NCBI GenBank assembly: GCA_030426685.1
Contig: JAUHYC010000016.1
Location: 1-64,000 of the forward strand
DNA from: Alphaproteobacteria bacterium
GTDB taxonomy: Bacteria; Pseudomonadota; Alphaproteobacteria; Rhodobacterales; Rhodobacteraceae
DNA: 64,000 bases
Direction of reading: 5' to 3'
A program made the translations under genes and the position numbers. Each line of letters starts with the position of its first letter. Within the stretch, counting starts at the first letter, position 1. Below the pieces are notes generated by a model. The model was not told the DNA's origin. It made no database searches and saw only the letters and a list, made by a program, of their open reading frames with translations. Below are positions 63,976 to 64,000 of this stretch, in pieces.

Positions 63976-64000
63976 TCAACCAAACAGATCACTCTGCCCT
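63976..64000 (-). CDS. ruvB: 3' end of an upstream gene, probably ruvB (runs off the window)
   Basis: Only the last seven codons and stop are visible, reading GQSDLFG then TGA. The short tail and the conserved order ruvB-unknown-ybgC-tolQ in related bacteria suggest Holliday-junction helicase RuvB. This rests on context alone and is therefore tentative. Confidence 0.35.

Noticed and set aside
1-64000. Search for tRNA or rRNA genes, CRISPR arrays, prophage, integrase or transposase genes and a replication origin.
   Set aside because: No tRNA-like T-loop with acceptor pairing, no regularly spaced repeats and no recognisable mobile-element or phage proteins were seen in any intergenic region.

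Overview
The window looks like a chromosomal segment of a marine roseobacter-type alphaproteobacterium (Rhodobacterales/Rhodobacteraceae). The reasons are the moderately high GC content, the aa3 oxidase order ctaC-ctaB-small ORF-ctaG-ctaE-SURF1-thrC-M16 peptidase, the order tolQRAB-pal-cpoB-tilS-ftsH, the lysC/ptsP pair, the fhs/folD pair, and an intergenic repeat of a kind I associate with this family. I could not search databases. Assignments rest on motifs, length and gene order read from the sequence.

Layout. 1-6.2 kb: the 5' part of zwf, then ptsP (nitrogen-type PTS enzyme I), lysC, a small secreted unknown, a probable regulator remnant, a DUF1178 protein and a NUDIX hydrolase. 6.2-18.4 kb: small metabolic and accessory genes. 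These are an EcsC-family protein, a GNAT, a flavin reductase with a CatB-type acetyltransferase, a SulP transporter, mtnP, an alpha/beta hydrolase, a DUF418 protein, a LysE exporter, a 57-aa RHH-like protein beside a strong palindrome, a 44-aa ORF, apt, a fasciclin protein behind a possible sigma-E promoter, an FAD-linked dehydrogenase and an MBL-fold protein. 18.4-26.1 kb: a minus-strand block with GNAT, M16 peptidase, thrC, SURF1 and the cta genes for aa3 oxidase structure and assembly. 26.2-34.2 kb: tldD behind a perfect FNR-type box, dprA, topA, the two subunits of a 3-oxoacid CoA-transferase and a lytic transglycosylase.

34.3-46.6 kb is a Tad/Flp pilus locus on the plus strand: two Flp-like pilins, cpaB, the secretin cpaC, an OmpA-type lipoprotein where cpaD would be expected, cpaE, cpaF, tadB, tadC, two TPR lipoproteins, the prepilin peptidase and a winged-helix/AAA+ ATPase. 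Both pilins have D-W where classical Flp pilins have E-Y after the cleavage glycine. No tadE/F/G pseudopilin genes are present. This is the most interesting accessory system in the window.

46.6-50.5 kb: a ligase-associated DNA-repair helicase and PdeM nuclease without the ligase and exonuclease partners, then a membrane-anchored LytTR regulator. 50.7-54.4 kb: one-carbon folate genes (fhs, folD) with a chorismate mutase between them, and a MOSC protein; fhs has a possible attenuator-like leader. 54.5-64 kb: ftsH, tilS and the complete Tol-Pal envelope operon (ybgC, tolQ, tolR, tolA, tolB, pal, cpoB), preceded by an unknown protein and the last codons of what is probably ruvB. I saw no tRNA, rRNA, CRISPR array, transposase or prophage gene.
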